Source: Xanthomonas sacchari | Lineage (GTDB): Bacteria > Pseudomonadota > Gammaproteobacteria > Xanthomonadales > Xanthomonadaceae | Direction: 5' to 3' | Assembly: GCF_024266585.1 (NCBI RefSeq) | Contig: NZ_CP100647.1 | Coordinates: 4,011,001 to 4,075,000, forward strand | DNA: 64,000 bases | In this document: piece by piece, positions 27,549 to 38,876 of the stretch | Numbering within the stretch: position 1 is the first letter of the stretch | Layout of the letters: the number at the start of each line of letters is the position of its first letter | Made by a program: the position numbers and the translations under genes | The notes under the pieces: model-generated | Seen by the model: only the letters and a program-made list of their open reading frames with translations | What the model was told of the DNA's origin: nothing | The model's database searches: none

Positions 27549-29378
27549 ATGTCCATCGAAAATCTTCGCAATATCGCCATCGTCGCCCACGTCGACCACG
27601 GCAAGACCACCCTCGTCGACTGCCTGCTGAAGCAGTCCGGCACCCTGTCCGAGCGCACGGTGCTGGCCGAGCGCGTGATGGACAGCAACGACCAGGAAAA
27701 GGAACGCGGCATCACCATCCTGGCCAAGAACACCGCCATCACCTGGCAGGGCAACCGCATCAACATCGTCGACACCCCCGGACACGCCGACTTCGGCGGC
27801 GAGGTGGAGCGCGTGCTGTCGATGGTGGACACCGTGCTGATCCTGGTGGACGCGATGGACGGGCCGATGCCGCAGACCCGCTTCGTGACCCAGAAGGCGT
27901 TCGCGATGGGCTTCAAGCCGATCGTGGTGGTCAACAAGATCGACCGCCCCGGCGCGCGCCCGGACTGGGTGATCGACCAGGTGTTCGACCTGTTCGACAA
28001 GCTCGGCGCCACCAACGAGCAGCTCGACTTCCCGATCGTCTACACCTCGGCGCTGAACGGCTACGCCTCGCTGGACGACAGCGTGCGCGACGGCGACATG
28101 ACCCCGCTGTACGAAGCGATCATGCAGCACGCGCCGAAGCCGGACGTGGATCCGGACGGCCCGTTCCAGATGCGCATCAGCCAGCTGGACTACAACAACT
28201 TCGTCGGCGTGATCGGCATCGGCCGCATCCAGCGCGGCGTGCTGAAGAAGAACATGCCGGTGGCGGTGATCGACCGCGAAGGCAAGAAGCGCCAGGGCAA
28301 GGTGCTGCAGGTGCTGGGCTTCCTGGGCCTGGAGCGGATCGAGCAGGACAGCGCGCAGGCCGGCGACATCGTCGCCATCTCCGGCATCCAGGAACTGACC
28401 ATCTCCGACACCGTCTGCGCGCTGGAAGCCCCCGAGGCGCTGCCGCCGCTGACCGTGGACGAGCCGACCATCTCGATGACCTTCCAGGTCAACAACTCGC
28501 CGTTCGCCGGCAACAAGGACCTGTCCGGCGGCAAGTTCCTGACCAGCCGCCAGCTCAAGGACCGGCTGGAGCGCGAGACCGTGCACAACGTGGCGCTGAA
28601 GGTGCAGCAGCTGGAAGACGCTGACAAGTTCCTGGTCTCCGGCCGCGGCGAACTGCACCTGTCGGTGCTGATCGAGAACATGCGCCGCGAGGGCTTCGAA
28701 CTGGCCGTGTCGCGCCCGGAAGTCATCATCAAGGAAATCGACGGGCAGCTGATGGAGCCGGTCGAGCAGCTGGTGGTGGACATCGAGGAGCAGCACCAGG
28801 GCGGCGTCATGGAGAAGCTGGGCATCCGCAAGGGCCAGCTGAAGAACATGGAGCCGGACGGCAAGGGCCGCGTGCGCCTGGACTACATGATCCCGGCGCG
28901 CGGCCTGATCGGCTTCCAGAACGAGTTCCGCACCCTGACCCAGGGGTCGGGCCTGCTGTTCCACGTGTTCGACCACTACGGCCCGAAGGAACAGGGCGCG
29001 ATCGCCAAGCGCCAGAACGGCGTGATGATCGCCAATGCGCCGGGCGCCACCCCCGCCTACGCGCTGGGCCCGCTGGAAGAGCGCGGCCGCCTGTTTGCCG
29101 CCGAAGGCGACAACGTGTATGAAGGGCAGCTGGTCGGCATCCACTCCAAGGACAACGACCTGACCGTCAACGCGATCAAGACCAAGCCGCTGACCAACAT
29201 GCGCGCCTCGGGCAAGGACGATGCGATCAAGCTGACCCCGGCGATCAAGTACACGCTGGAGCAGGCGCTGGACTTCATCGAGGACGACGAACTGGTCGAA
29301 GTCACCCCGAAGGAGATCCGCTTGCGCAAGAAGCACCTGACCGAAAACGAGCGCAAGCGCGCCGGTCGCGCGGGCTAA
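27549..29378 (+). CDS. typA: Ribosome-associated GTPase TypA/BipA
   Basis: 609 residues (E. coli 607). An EF-G-like translational GTPase that helps 50S assembly under stress and cold. G1 [10 protein letters not shown] (about residues 13-22), switch motif [22 protein letters not shown] are intact, followed by domain II, the domain [17 protein letters not shown] and the TypA-specific C-terminus ([30 protein letters not shown]). No Shine-Dalgarno stronger than the weak CCTTTCGC context is seen. A 16-bp gap leads to the DUF2127 gene. Confidence 0.97.
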   Translation: MSIENLRNIAIVAHVDHGKTTLVDCLLKQSGTLSERTVLAERVMDSNDQEKERGITILAKNTAITWQGNRINIVDTPGHADFGGEVERVLSMVDTVLILVDAMDGPMPQTRFVTQKAFAMGFKPIVVVNKIDRPGARPDWVIDQVFDLFDKLGATNEQLDFPIVYTSALNGYASLDDSVRDGDMTPLYEAIMQHAPKPDVDPDGPFQMRISQLDYNNFVGVIGIGRIQRGVLKKNMPVAVIDREGKKRQGKVLQVLGFLGLERIEQDSAQAGDIVAISGIQELTISDTVCALEAPEALPPLTVDEPTISMTFQVNNSPFAGNKDLSGGKFLTSRQLKDRLERETVHNVALKVQQLEDADKFLVSGRGELHLSVLIENMRREGFELAVSRPEVIIKEIDGQLMEPVEQLVVDIEEQHQGGVMEKLGIRKGQLKNMEPDGKGRVRLDYMIPARGLIGFQNEFRTLTQGSGLLFHVFDHYGPKEQGAIAKRQNGVMIANAPGATPAYALGPLEERGRLFAAEGDNVYEGQLVGIHSKDNDLTVNAIKTKPLTNMRASGKDDAIKLTPAIKYTLEQALDFIEDDELVEVTPKEIRLRKKHLTENERKRAGRAG

Positions 29379-29394
29379 GCGGCAGCACCCGCCC

Positions 29395-29880
29395 ATGGCC
29401 GCCGAGAAGGCGTACAACCCGGATCCGCATGCGCATCCGGGCCTGCACCTGATCGCACTGCTGGAGGCCAGCAAGGGCCTGCTGGCGGTGCTGGCGGCCA
29501 CGGGGCTGGAACTGATGGGGCCGGCCCCGCTGCGCGCGGGGGTGGACCGGCTGATCGTGCGCTTCAGCCTGGACCCGGACCACGGCGCCCTGCCCTCGCT
29601 GCTGACCATGATCAGCCCGGGGGCGGTGCACCTGGCCGCCGCCGGCATGCTCGCCTACGGCGTGCTGCACATCATCGAGGCGTGGGGCCTGTGGCGCGCC
29701 AAGGCCTGGGCCTCGCTGCTGGGCTGCATCTCCGCGGCCATCTACCTGCCGTTCGACGTCTACGCGATCGTGCGCCACCCCGGCTGGGCGTCGTGGGCGG
29801 TGCTGGCGATCAACCTCGCCGTGGTCGGCATCCTGGCCCGCGACCTGGTCCGGCGCCGGCGGCATCCTCCGGCGGTCTGA
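29395..29880 (+). CDS. DUF2127-family membrane protein
   Basis: 161 residues. Starts HPGLHLIALLEASKGLLAVLAATGLEL, the hallmark of DUF2127, with further membrane segments around residues 83-100, 105-122 and 128-145. It is an inner-membrane protein of unknown function. It follows typA by 16 bp on the same strand, so co-transcription is likely. A GC-rich hairpin lies just after the stop. Confidence 0.82.
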   Translation: MAAEKAYNPDPHAHPGLHLIALLEASKGLLAVLAATGLELMGPAPLRAGVDRLIVRFSLDPDHGALPSLLTMISPGAVHLAAAGMLAYGVLHIIEAWGLWRAKAWASLLGCISAAIYLPFDVYAIVRHPGWASWAVLAINLAVVGILARDLVRRRRHPPAV

Positions 29881-29888
29881 GCCGCACC

Positions 29889-29907
29889 CGGCGCCGCAGC
29901 GGCGCCG
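29889..29907 (+). terminator. Hairpin after the typA-DUF2127 unit
   Basis: CGGCGCCG, loop CAG, CGGCGCCG, followed by ATTTCCTT. Perfect 8-bp stem; weak T-run, so moderate confidence as terminator. Confidence 0.55.
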
Positions 29908-30046
29908 ATTTCCTTCAAACGATACGCGCCTGCGCTTCAGGCGTGGCGCGCTCCTGCGCCCGGCATCCGGCGCACCGTTGACCGTGCGCAGCGCGCCCCG
30001 TCCAACGCGGCATGCCCCCTCCGCCGCAGCATCGCTCAGCGATCAA

Positions 30047-31249
30047 TCACCGCGCCGCGCGTGCCTCGCCGGTTGCGGCATTCACCGCCGGCGCCCCATC
30101 CTCGGCACCCGGCGAGCGCATCGCCTCCGAATCGCTGGCGCGCACCGGCGGATGCGACAGCTGCGCCGGCTCCGGCGCCAGTTCCGCGCGCAGCAGCGGC
30201 AAGGCGTAGGGATGCTCGCGCACCAGGAAATCCAGCATGCGTTCGCGCACGATGCAGCGCAGGTCGAAGGCATCGCCGGAGTTGCGCGCGCTGACCAGCA
30301 GGCGCACCTGGATCGTGCGTTCGCTGGTGTCGGTCACCTGGGTCACGCACACCCGGCCGTCCCAGAGCGGCTCGCTCTTGCAGATCCGCTCGAGCTCGGC
30401 GCGCACCTGCGCGATCGGCGTGCGGTAGTCCAGCCACAGGAACGCGGTGCCGAGCAGGTCGGCGCTGTTGCGCGTCCAGTTCTGGAACGGGTTCTCGATG
30501 AACCAGGTCAGCGGCACCACCATCCGCCGCTCGTCCCAGATCCGCACCACCACGTAGGAACTGCCGATCTCCTCGATGCGGCCCCATTCGCCTTCGACGA
30601 TGACCACGTCGTCGAGCCGGATCGGCTGGGTCAGCGCGATCTGCAGGCCGGCGATCAAATTGCCGAACACCGGCTTGGCGGCGATACCGGCGACCAGGCC
30701 GATGATGCCGGCCGAGGCCAGCAGGGTGGTGCCGATCTGCCGCACCGCCGGAAAGGTCAACAGCACGATCGAGGTGCCGACCAGGATGATCGTGCCCATC
30801 GCCACCCGCGCCAGCACCCGGGTCTGGGTCTGCACGCGGCGCGCGGTCAGGTTGTCCGCCACCTCGATCGGATGGCTGCGCAGGATCGCCGTTTCCAGCG
30901 CCGCCACGCCACGCACCAGCAACCAGGTCACGCAACCGATCATGCCGATGTGCAGCAGGTGCTGCAGGTCGCTCAGCGCCGCATCGTCCAGCGGCGTGGA
31001 TTCGAGCGCGAAGCTGAGCATCAGCATCGGCAGCAGGAAGGCGACCGGCACGCTGACCACGCGCACGATGCGCGCGCGCCGGTAGTCGCGGCCGCGCATG
31101 CGCTGGGCGATGCGCAGCAACAGCCACCAGGCCAGGAAACCGAGAATCAGCGCGGCGCCGATCGGCAGCGTGTAGGCACGCCACGGCAGCCAGTGGAGAT
31201 CGAGGGCCAAGATGCGCTCCTGTGTCGGGGGGAGGAGTCGCGACAGCAT
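30047..31249 (-). CDS. MscS-family mechanosensitive channel
   Basis: 400 residues from the ATG at 31249 (MLSRLLPPTQERILALD). Four or five membrane helices precede the pore-lining helix with the Gly/Ala-rich face LLASAGIIGLVAGIAAKPVFGNLIAGLQIALTQPI, then the MscS beta-domain (DDVVIVEGEWGRIEEIGSSYVVVRIWDERRMVVPLTWF) and a cytoplasmic vestibule. It should release solutes on hypo-osmotic shock. An upstream open extension is rich in Arg/His and unlikely to be translated. It ends against the DUF2127 gene (convergent). Confidence 0.88.
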   Translation of the reverse strand: MLSRLLPPTQERILALDLHWLPWRAYTLPIGAALILGFLAWWLLLRIAQRMRGRDYRRARIVRVVSVPVAFLLPMLMLSFALESTPLDDAALSDLQHLLHIGMIGCVTWLLVRGVAALETAILRSHPIEVADNLTARRVQTQTRVLARVAMGTIILVGTSIVLLTFPAVRQIGTTLLASAGIIGLVAGIAAKPVFGNLIAGLQIALTQPIRLDDVVIVEGEWGRIEEIGSSYVVVRIWDERRMVVPLTWFIENPFQNWTRNSADLLGTAFLWLDYRTPIAQVRAELERICKSEPLWDGRVCVTQVTDTSERTIQVRLLVSARNSGDAFDLRCIVRERMLDFLVREHPYALPLLRAELAPEPAQLSHPPVRASDSEAMRSPGAEDGAPAVNAATGEARAAR

Positions 31250-31283
31250 GGCAGCGCGGGGATTAGCGCGATGTCGAGCGTAC

Positions 31284-31304
31284 GCGCCAGGCGCCGCCTG
31301 GCGC
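31284..31304 (-). terminator. Hairpin downstream of the DAHP synthase gene
   Basis: GCGCCAGGC, loop GCC, GCCTGGCGC: perfect 9-bp stem about 170 bp beyond the DAHP synthase stop and 35 bp before the MscS start. No T-run. The gap 31250-31471 holds nothing else I recognise. Confidence 0.4.
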
Positions 31305-31471
31305 ACCGGCGCGCACGCTAGCGCTTGCGAACACCGGGCCGCATGCCGGCGGCAGCCGCGCGATGCCGGCGCGTGGGGACTGCAGCGGCGCCACGCGCGT
31401 CTGTGCACGGCACCAGCGTCGACACGCGGGTACGCGCGCCGCCGACTAGACCAACCAACTACACTAACCGA

Positions 31472-32866
<1,395 letters not shown>

Positions 32867-33024
32867 GAAAGGACTCCTTGGCAGTGTGTGATGTTCGCAG
32901 AGCCGGAGCGCGCCGCATAGCGTCGTGCGCCGGTCACGCTGGCAGCGCCACGACATGAACGGCAAGCAACATCGCGATGCCGCCATGACTTCCGGCCTAC
33001 GCCGGCGTTTTTGCGAAAGCACAC

Positions 33025-33039
33025 TGTTATTAAGTAACA
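33025..33039. promoter_or_regulatory. Inverted repeat upstream of the second TonB receptor
   Basis: TGTTA TTAAG TAACA, an AT-rich dyad within a GC-rich gap (32867-33065) between two divergent genes, 27 bp before the receptor ATG. It has the shape of a repressor-binding site; the regulator is unknown. Confidence 0.4.
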
Positions 33040-33065
33040 ATTCCTCCCCTTCGGTCCGCCTTGCC

Positions 33066-35210
33066 ATGACACGTCGCCCCCTCTCCTCCGCCATCGCCCT
33101 GATCCTCCTGGTCGCCCCCGGTCTCGCCCTCGCCGCGGACGCCGCCGTCGACAGCACCGCCGCCGCCACCGAGCCGACCGTCGATCTCGACCCGGTCACC
33201 GTCACCGCCAAGCTGGAAGCCGCACGCAACGCGCTGTCGCCGGACATCGGCAGCAGCCAGTACGCGATCAGCGCCGAGGACATCGCGCGCCTGCCGCTGG
33301 GCGCCTCCACCCCGCTCAACCAGGTGCTGCTGCAGGCGCCGGGCGTGGTCCAGGACTCCTATGGCGGCATCCATGTGCGCGGCGACCACGCCAACCTGCA
33401 GTACCGCATCAACGGCGTGATGATCCCCGAATCCATCTCCGGCTTCGGCCAGACCCTGGACCCGCGCACGATCAAGAACATCCGCCTGCTCGACGGCGCG
33501 CTGCCGGCACAGTTCGGCGACCGCACCGCGGCGGTGGTCGACATCACCACCAAGAACGGCGTGGAACTGGGCAACGGCGGCAGCGTCGGCATCACCGGCG
33601 GCTCCTACGGCACGCTCAACCCCAACGCCTCGTGGTGGGGCAGCGACGGCCGCTTCAGCTGGTTCGCCAGCGGCAACTACCTGCAGAACCGCATCGGCAT
33701 GGAGAATCCGACCGACAGCGACAACCCGATCCACGACAAGACCCACCAGGGCAAGGGCTTCGCCGACCTCAGCTACCTGCTGAACGAGAACACCCGGCTC
33801 AGCCTGCTGGTCGGCTACGCCAACAACCGCTTCCAGATCCCCAACAATCCGGGGCAGACGCCGGCGTTCACCTACCAGGGCACCAGCACCTTCGATTCCT
33901 CCCAGCTCGACGAGAACCAGCGCGAGAACACCCGCTTCGGCACCCTGGTGCTGCAGGGTGCGCTCGGCGACACCAGCTACCAGCTGTCGGCCGGCCAACG
34001 CTACAGCAGCGTCGCGTTCTCCCCGGACATCGCCGGCGACCTGATCTTCAACGGCATTGCCTCGCAGGTGCAGCGCGCCAACCGCGCCAGCACCCTGCAG
34101 GCCGACTTCTCCACGCCGTGGGGCAGCACGCATACCCTGCGCTATGGCGTGTACGGCAACTTCGAACACGCCAACGCCAGCAACAACGCCTACGTGTTCC
34201 CGGCCAACGACGACGGCAGCCAGAGCAGCGACGTGCCGCTGTTCATCCCCGACGCCAGCCGCTTCCACGCCAGCACCTACGCGGTCTACCTGCAGGACGA
34301 ATGGCAGCCGAGCGACGCCTGGACCATCAACTACGGCCTGCGTGGCGACCGCTACAAGGCCTTCGGCACCACCGAGGGCCAGCTCAGCCCGCGCTTGGGC
34401 GTGGTCTGGCACGCCAGCGACAGCACCACCGTGCACGCCGGCTATGCGCGCTACTTCACCCCGCCGGCCACCGAGCTGATCTCCACCAGCGACATCGCCC
34501 TGTACGACGGCACCACCAACCAGCAGTCGGCGGCGGGCGGCCCGACCAAGCCGCTGAGCGAGCGCAGCGACTACTACGACCTGGGCATCTCGCAGATGGT
34601 CGGCGACCACCTGACCCTGGGCCTGGACACCTACTACCGTAAGGCCGACCGCCTGCAGGACGAAGGCCAGTTCGGCGCCGCCTACGTCTATTCCACCTTC
34701 AACTACCGCTACGGTCGCATCCGCGGCGCCGAGTTCAGCGCCGACTACAGCAACGGCCCGATCAACGCCTACTTCAACGCGGCCTACAGCAAGGCCATGG
34801 GCAAGCGGGTGATGACCAGCCTGTACAACTTCGACCCGGATGCGCTGGCCTACGCCTACGACCACTGGATCCACCTGGACCACGACCAGAAGCTGACCTC
34901 CTCCGGCGGCATCAACTACGCCCTGGCCGACGACAGCCGCATCGGCGCCGACTACCTGTTCGGCAGCGGCCTGCGCACCGACGCAGACGGCGTGCCCAAC
35001 GGCGGCGAGCTGCCGGCGTACTTCCAGCTCAACCTCAGCGCCGGCCACGACTTCGCCCTGGCCAGCAGCCACCCGCTGCACGCGCAGCTGGCGGTGCTCA
35101 ACGTGCTCGACCGCCACTACCAGTTGCGCGACGGCGGCGGCATCGGCGTGTTCGCGCCGCAATGGGCGCCGCGCCGCGGCGTCTACCTGAGCCTGCAGCA
35201 GGACTTCTGA
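33066..35210 (+). CDS. TonB-dependent outer-membrane receptor
   Basis: 714 residues. Start ATG at 33066 opens a signal peptide (cleavage after LALA, residue 23); the Shine-Dalgarno is weak. A TonB box-like segment LDPVTVTA lies near residue 43, plug motifs VLLQAPGVVQDSYGGIHVRGDHANLQYRINGV and LDGALPAQFGDRTAAVVDITTKNG follow, and the barrel ends YLSLQQDF with a C-terminal Phe as required for BAM insertion. Substrate unknown; no neighbouring transport or utilisation gene gives a clue. Confidence 0.93.
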   Translation: MTRRPLSSAIALILLVAPGLALAADAAVDSTAAATEPTVDLDPVTVTAKLEAARNALSPDIGSSQYAISAEDIARLPLGASTPLNQVLLQAPGVVQDSYGGIHVRGDHANLQYRINGVMIPESISGFGQTLDPRTIKNIRLLDGALPAQFGDRTAAVVDITTKNGVELGNGGSVGITGGSYGTLNPNASWWGSDGRFSWFASGNYLQNRIGMENPTDSDNPIHDKTHQGKGFADLSYLLNENTRLSLLVGYANNRFQIPNNPGQTPAFTYQGTSTFDSSQLDENQRENTRFGTLVLQGALGDTSYQLSAGQRYSSVAFSPDIAGDLIFNGIASQVQRANRASTLQADFSTPWGSTHTLRYGVYGNFEHANASNNAYVFPANDDGSQSSDVPLFIPDASRFHASTYAVYLQDEWQPSDAWTINYGLRGDRYKAFGTTEGQLSPRLGVVWHASDSTTVHAGYARYFTPPATELISTSDIALYDGTTNQQSAAGGPTKPLSERSDYYDLGISQMVGDHLTLGLDTYYRKADRLQDEGQFGAAYVYSTFNYRYGRIRGAEFSADYSNGPINAYFNAAYSKAMGKRVMTSLYNFDPDALAYAYDHWIHLDHDQKLTSSGGINYALADDSRIGADYLFGSGLRTDADGVPNGGELPAYFQLNLSAGHDFALASSHPLHAQLAVLNVLDRHYQLRDGGGIGVFAPQWAPRRGVYLSLQQDF

Positions 35211-35226
35211 GCAGGCCGGGGCGACG

Positions 35227-35257
35227 GCCTGCGGCGCACCGGTCGTGCGCCGCAGGC
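35227..35257 (+). terminator. Strong hairpin after the TonB receptor
   Basis: GCCTGCGGCGCAC, loop CGGTC, GTGCGCCGCAGGC: perfect 13-bp stem 17 bp after the stop. No T-run, but position and strength suit a 3'-end structure. Confidence 0.6.
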
Positions 35258-35484
35258 GTCGTGGCAGCGGAGCGGCGGCGCGCCGCCCCGATCCGCCACG
35301 GCAGGTCGCTGCAGGACGCGACGGGTCCGGCCACTTGCCGCGCCCCGTCCGGCATTCCAGCGAAGCCCGCGTGCCGCGTCGTGGCCGCGGCCTAGCCCAG
35401 CGCAGGCAGGCCCGCGACGGCATGCCGATCGCAGCGGACCGCCACGACGCGTTGCCACGCCTCCGTCCATGCCAGGTCCCGCCC

Positions 35485-36375
35485 ATGCGCAAACACCTGT
35501 TCGCCGCCGCCCTCACGAGCGCCCTCCTCATCCTCGCGGCCTCCCCGCTGGCGCATGCCGAAAGCGTCACGGATTTCCGAATGCCGGTCGCCGTCCAAGG
35601 CGTCGACTACGATCTCGCCGCACGCGTGTATCGCCCCACCGGCCCCGGCCCATTCCCGCTGATCGTCATCCACCACGGCACGCCTGCGGACAAGCGCAAG
35701 CTCGCCGACACCCGCCTCGGCTTCGCCCGTGCCGCCCGCTGGTTCGTCGCCCGCGGCTACATGGTGGTGCTGGCGCTGCGGCCCGGCTACGGCAGCTCCA
35801 GCGGACGCTACCTGGAAGGCGCCGGCAACTGCCATGACGTCGATTTCGTCGTCGCCGGGCGCAAGATCGCCGCGGCCGAAGCGGCGATCGTCGACGCCGC
35901 CGCGCGCCTTCCCGACGTGGACCCGCAGCGCATCGTCGTGGTCGGCCAATCGGCCGGCGGCCTCGGCGCGGTGGCGCTGGCCGATGCGCCGCCGCCGGGC
36001 GTGCTCGGCGTGATCAGTTTCGCCGGCGGGCGCGGCAGCAACGGCAAGGAAGTCATCTGCGCCGGCGAGGACCGCCTGGTCGACGCGGAAAAAACCCTGG
36101 GTGCGGCCAATATGCTGCCGCAGCTGTGGCTGTATACGGAGAACGATCACTTCTTCCGGTCCGAGCTGGCGCACCGCATGTATGCGGCCTACCGCTCCGG
36201 CTCAAGGCCCCCGGTGACCTTCGTCGACCTGCCGGCGTTCGGCGACGATGGCCACAAGACCTTTGCCCAGGCCACTCCCAAGGTGTGGGCCAGGCCGGTG
36301 GCGGCGTTCCTCGCCCAGGTCGTCCCGCGGGCGACACCCTTACCGTCGCCGGCGCCGGCCAGCGCGTCGCACTGA
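35485..36375 (+). CDS. Exported alpha/beta hydrolase
   Basis: 296 residues. Signal peptide to about residue 25 (AHA/ESV). Alpha/beta-hydrolase fold with HHG oxyanion region (residues 63-65), RPGYGSSSGRY, nucleophile Ser156 in GQSAGG, and a C-terminal His in FGDDGHKTF. It resembles dienelactone hydrolase/prolyl-oligopeptidase-like esterases working in the periplasm. The 274 bp before it hold the receptor 3' hairpin and no gene; the chosen ATG at 35485 lacks a clear Shine-Dalgarno. Confidence 0.82.
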   Translation: MRKHLFAAALTSALLILAASPLAHAESVTDFRMPVAVQGVDYDLAARVYRPTGPGPFPLIVIHHGTPADKRKLADTRLGFARAARWFVARGYMVVLALRPGYGSSSGRYLEGAGNCHDVDFVVAGRKIAAAEAAIVDAAARLPDVDPQRIVVVGQSAGGLGAVALADAPPPGVLGVISFAGGRGSNGKEVICAGEDRLVDAEKTLGAANMLPQLWLYTENDHFFRSELAHRMYAAYRSGSRPPVTFVDLPAFGDDGHKTFAQATPKVWARPVAAFLAQVVPRATPLPSPAPASASH

Positions 36376-36539
36376 CCCACAGCTCGCCATCGCGATCGCC
36401 GGGGGCGCCGGCCGGACCGGGTGGAGAACCTCGGTGTGTGGCGGCGAGCGCTTGCAGGCGCCGCCGCCTGCGGCAGCCTCAGCGGCTGCCGCCCAAAGGC
36501 GCCGTCAGGCCGCACGCTCGGCGCGCCGCAGCGGCACGC

Positions 36540-37052
36540 TCAGATCAGCGTGCGCCGGCGGCTCTTGAAGCCGGCATAGAGCGCGAACACGGCCAGCAGC
36601 ACGAAGCAGATCAGGCACCACATCGGCATCGACAGGCCGAGGAAGCGCCAGTCGATGTTGCCGCAGTCGCCGGTGCCGGTCAGCACCCGGCGCAGCACCT
36701 CGAACGGCCCCATGGTCTCGCGCAGGAAGCTTAGCGGCGGGCCGCAGGAGGCCATCGGATCCGGGAACAGCTGCACCGACACGTGCTTGGTGGAGATGCC
36801 GGCGCCCACGGCCGCGGCCAGGAACGCCAGGACGCCGTAGAGCTTGCGCCCACCGGCGCTGCGCGGCCCGTGCAGGGCGCCGAGCAGGAACAGCACACCC
36901 AGCGCGGCGAAGGCGATGCGCTGGAAGATGCACAGCGGGCACGGCTCGATGCCCAGCTGCAGCTGCACGAAGATCGCATAGCCCAGCAAGCCGGCGCAGA
37001 TCAGAAAGCCGAGCAGGAACTGCGCGCGGAAACCCCAGCGTAACGGATTCAT
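36540..37052 (-). CDS. dsbB: Disulfide bond formation protein B
   Basis: 170 residues, four membrane helices. It re-oxidises periplasmic DsbA and passes electrons to quinone. Both periplasmic cysteine pairs are visible: Cys38/Cys41 in EPCPLC and Cys103/Cys130 (ASCGPP and GTGDCGN). The ATG at 37052 (MNPLRWGF) gives the family length; an upstream in-frame ATG would add 20 polar residues. It is the first gene beyond the rplQ terminator, same strand. Confidence 0.95.
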   Translation of the reverse strand: MNPLRWGFRAQFLLGFLICAGLLGYAIFVQLQLGIEPCPLCIFQRIAFAALGVLFLLGALHGPRSAGGRKLYGVLAFLAAAVGAGISTKHVSVQLFPDPMASCGPPLSFLRETMGPFEVLRRVLTGTGDCGNIDWRFLGLSMPMWCLICFVLLAVFALYAGFKSRRRTLI

Positions 37053-37161
37053 CGGACTCGGACTCGCAGCGACGATCCGCGCATTATCCGCGATCGTGCG
37101 TTCCATCACCATGTGTCATGGCGCCATTGGCCGCCCTGCCCGCACCGCCGCCGTACTCTAC

Positions 37162-37182
37162 CAATCCCCAATCCCCAATCCC
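37162..37182. repeat. Three perfect heptad repeats CAATCCC
   Basis: CAATCCC repeated three times head to tail, just beyond the rplQ terminator. It belongs with the other GGGATT/GGGAATC heptad tracts at 45290-45376 and 60939-61052 in this window. Confidence 0.75.
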
Positions 37183-37186
37183 GGCC

Positions 37187-37219
37187 GCAAAAACAAAAAA
37201 GCCCGGACAAGCCGGGCTT
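37187..37219 (-). terminator. Rho-independent terminator of the rpoB-rplQ superoperon
   Basis: Stem AAGCCCGG / CCGGGCTT (37199-37206 and 37212-37219) with loop ACAAG, followed on the minus strand by TTTTTTGTTTTTG. It begins 25 bp after the rplQ stop. Classic intrinsic terminator. Confidence 0.9.
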
Positions 37220-37243
37220 CTTGCTGCTGCAGGGGCGGACCGA

Positions 37244-37627
37244 TTACTCGGCCACTTCCTCGGCCACGGCCGGGCGGTCGACCAGCTCGACGTAGGCCAT
37301 CGGCGCGTTGTCGCCGGCGCGGAAGCCGCACTTGAGGATGCGCAGGTAGCCACCCGGGCGCGCCTGGTAGCGCGGGCCCAGCGTGGTGAACAGGGTGCCG
37401 ACCGCTTCCTTGTCGCGCAGGCGCGCGAAGGCCAGGCGGCGGTTGGCGACGTTGTCGACCTTGGCCAGGGTGATCAGCGGCTCGGCGACGCGGCGCAGTT
37501 CCTTGGCCTTCGGCAGGGTGGTCTTGATCAGCTCGTGCTTGATCAGCGACGCCGCCATGTTCTTGAACATCGCTTCGCGGTGGGCGCTGGTGCGGCTGAA
37601 CTTGCGGCCGGATTTCTGGTGACGCAT
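37244..37627 (-). CDS. rplQ: 50S ribosomal protein L17
   Basis: 127 residues, same as E. coli length. [29 protein letters not shown] is diagnostic, as is [24 protein letters not shown]. It sits at the polypeptide-exit side of the large subunit. Last gene of the alpha operon, followed by a strong terminator. An unusual 200-bp gap separates it from rpoA; I see only weak GC hairpins in that gap and no gene. Confidence 0.97.
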   Translation of the reverse strand: MRHQKSGRKFSRTSAHREAMFKNMAASLIKHELIKTTLPKAKELRRVAEPLITLAKVDNVANRRLAFARLRDKEAVGTLFTTLGPRYQARPGGYLRILKCGFRAGDNAPMAYVELVDRPAVAEEVAE

Positions 37628-37827
37628 GGGTTGGGATTCCTATGGAAGAGTGGGACTGATGGAAATCGCTGTCGCCGTCCTGGCGTTGAATGTGGACTGC
37701 GGATGGTCCGTGCCGGCCGTCCTTGACCGGGCGACGCCGCGGGCTTGGCGACCCGTCGACGTGATGGTGCGGATGAAGCGAACAACGCGCGGCCGGCACC
37801 TTGCGGCACCGGCCGGATACGCAAGAC

Positions 37828-38826
37828 TCAGCCGAGCATGCCGTGCTGGGCGACGCCGGCCGGCGGCCAGTTCTCCAGCTTCATGCCGAGCGACAGGCCA
37901 CGCTGGGCCAGCACTTCCTTGATCTCGGTGAGCGACTTCTTGCCCAGGTTCGGGGTCTTGAGCAGCTCCACTTCGGTCTTCTGGATCAGATCGCCGATGT
38001 AGTAGATGCTCTCGGCCTTCAGGCAGTTGGCCGAACGCACGGTCAGTTCCAGGTCGTCGATCGGACGCAGCAGCACCGGATCCACGCCGTTGCTGGCCGG
38101 CTTGGCCGCGCCACGGTCGCGATGGGTGAAGTCGCCGAACACCGACAGCTGGTCGCTGAGGATATCGGCGGCGGTGCGCACGGCTTCCTCGGCATCGATC
38201 GTGCCGTTGGTTTCGATGTCCAGGACCAGCTTATCCAGGTCGGTACGCTGTTCGACGCGGGCCGACTCGACCGCGTAGGCGACGCGGCGCACCGGCGAGA
38301 ACGAGGCGTCCAGGACCAGGCGACCGATGGTACGGGTCTCTTCGTCCGGACGGCGACGCGCGGCGGCCGGCTGGTAGCCGAAGCCACGCTCGATCTTCAG
38401 ACGCATGTTGATCGCCGTGTCCTTGGTCAGGTGGCAGATCACGTGGTCGTTGTTGAGGATCTCGACGTTGTGGTCGGTCTTGATGTCGGCGGCAGTGACC
38501 GTGCCCGGACCCTGCTTGGACAGCGACAGCGTGGCGCTGTCACCGGTATGCATGCGGATGGCCACGTCCTTGAGGTTCAGCAGGACTTCCAGCACGTCCT
38601 CCTGCAGCCCTTCGACCGTGGTGTACTCGTGCAGCACGCCGTCGATCTCGACTTCGGTGATCGCGAAGCCGGGAATCGAGGACAGCAGCACGCGACGCAG
38701 GGCATTGCCCAGCGTATGCCCATACCCGCGCTCCAAGGGCTCGATCACGACCTTGGCGCGGTTGTCGGTAAGGCGTTCGATCTGCGGCCCACGCGGGCGC
38801 AGAACCTGGTTGGCGGTAACCGTCAT
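37828..38826 (-). CDS. rpoA: RNA polymerase alpha subunit
   Basis: 332 residues (E. coli 329). N-terminal assembly domain with [32 protein letters not shown]; flexible linker; C-terminal DNA- and activator-binding domain [31 protein letters not shown] with the conserved Arg/Asn/Lys that touch UP elements. Located between rpsD and rplQ as in other proteobacteria. A 9-bp perfect hairpin lies just before its AGGAG site. Confidence 0.98.
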   Translation of the reverse strand: MTVTANQVLRPRGPQIERLTDNRAKVVIEPLERGYGHTLGNALRRVLLSSIPGFAITEVEIDGVLHEYTTVEGLQEDVLEVLLNLKDVAIRMHTGDSATLSLSKQGPGTVTAADIKTDHNVEILNNDHVICHLTKDTAINMRLKIERGFGYQPAAARRRPDEETRTIGRLVLDASFSPVRRVAYAVESARVEQRTDLDKLVLDIETNGTIDAEEAVRTAADILSDQLSVFGDFTHRDRGAAKPASNGVDPVLLRPIDDLELTVRSANCLKAESIYYIGDLIQKTEVELLKTPNLGKKSLTEIKEVLAQRGLSLGMKLENWPPAGVAQHGMLG

Positions 38827-38844
38827 GTTGCGGGTTCTCCTGAC

Positions 38845-38866
38845 GAGCCTCCGTGACCGGAGGCTC
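38845..38866 (-). promoter_or_regulatory. Hairpin between rpsD and rpoA
   Basis: GAGCCTCCG, loop TGAC, CGGAGGCTC: perfect 9-bp stem between the rpsD stop and the rpoA ribosome-binding site (AGGAG ends 4 bases after the stem on the minus strand). No T-run, so it is more likely an RNA processing or translational control element than a terminator. Confidence 0.55.
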
Positions 38867-38876
38867 TCCAATGTGA

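Noticed and set aside
31250-31471. Longer N-terminus for the MscS channel (to 31408)
   Set aside because: The extra residues are Arg/His/Ala-rich with no membrane or signal character, and the ATG at 31249 gives a clean membrane start.
37162-37182. CRISPR-like repeats
   Set aside because: Units are 7 bases without spacers; this is a simple tandem repeat.
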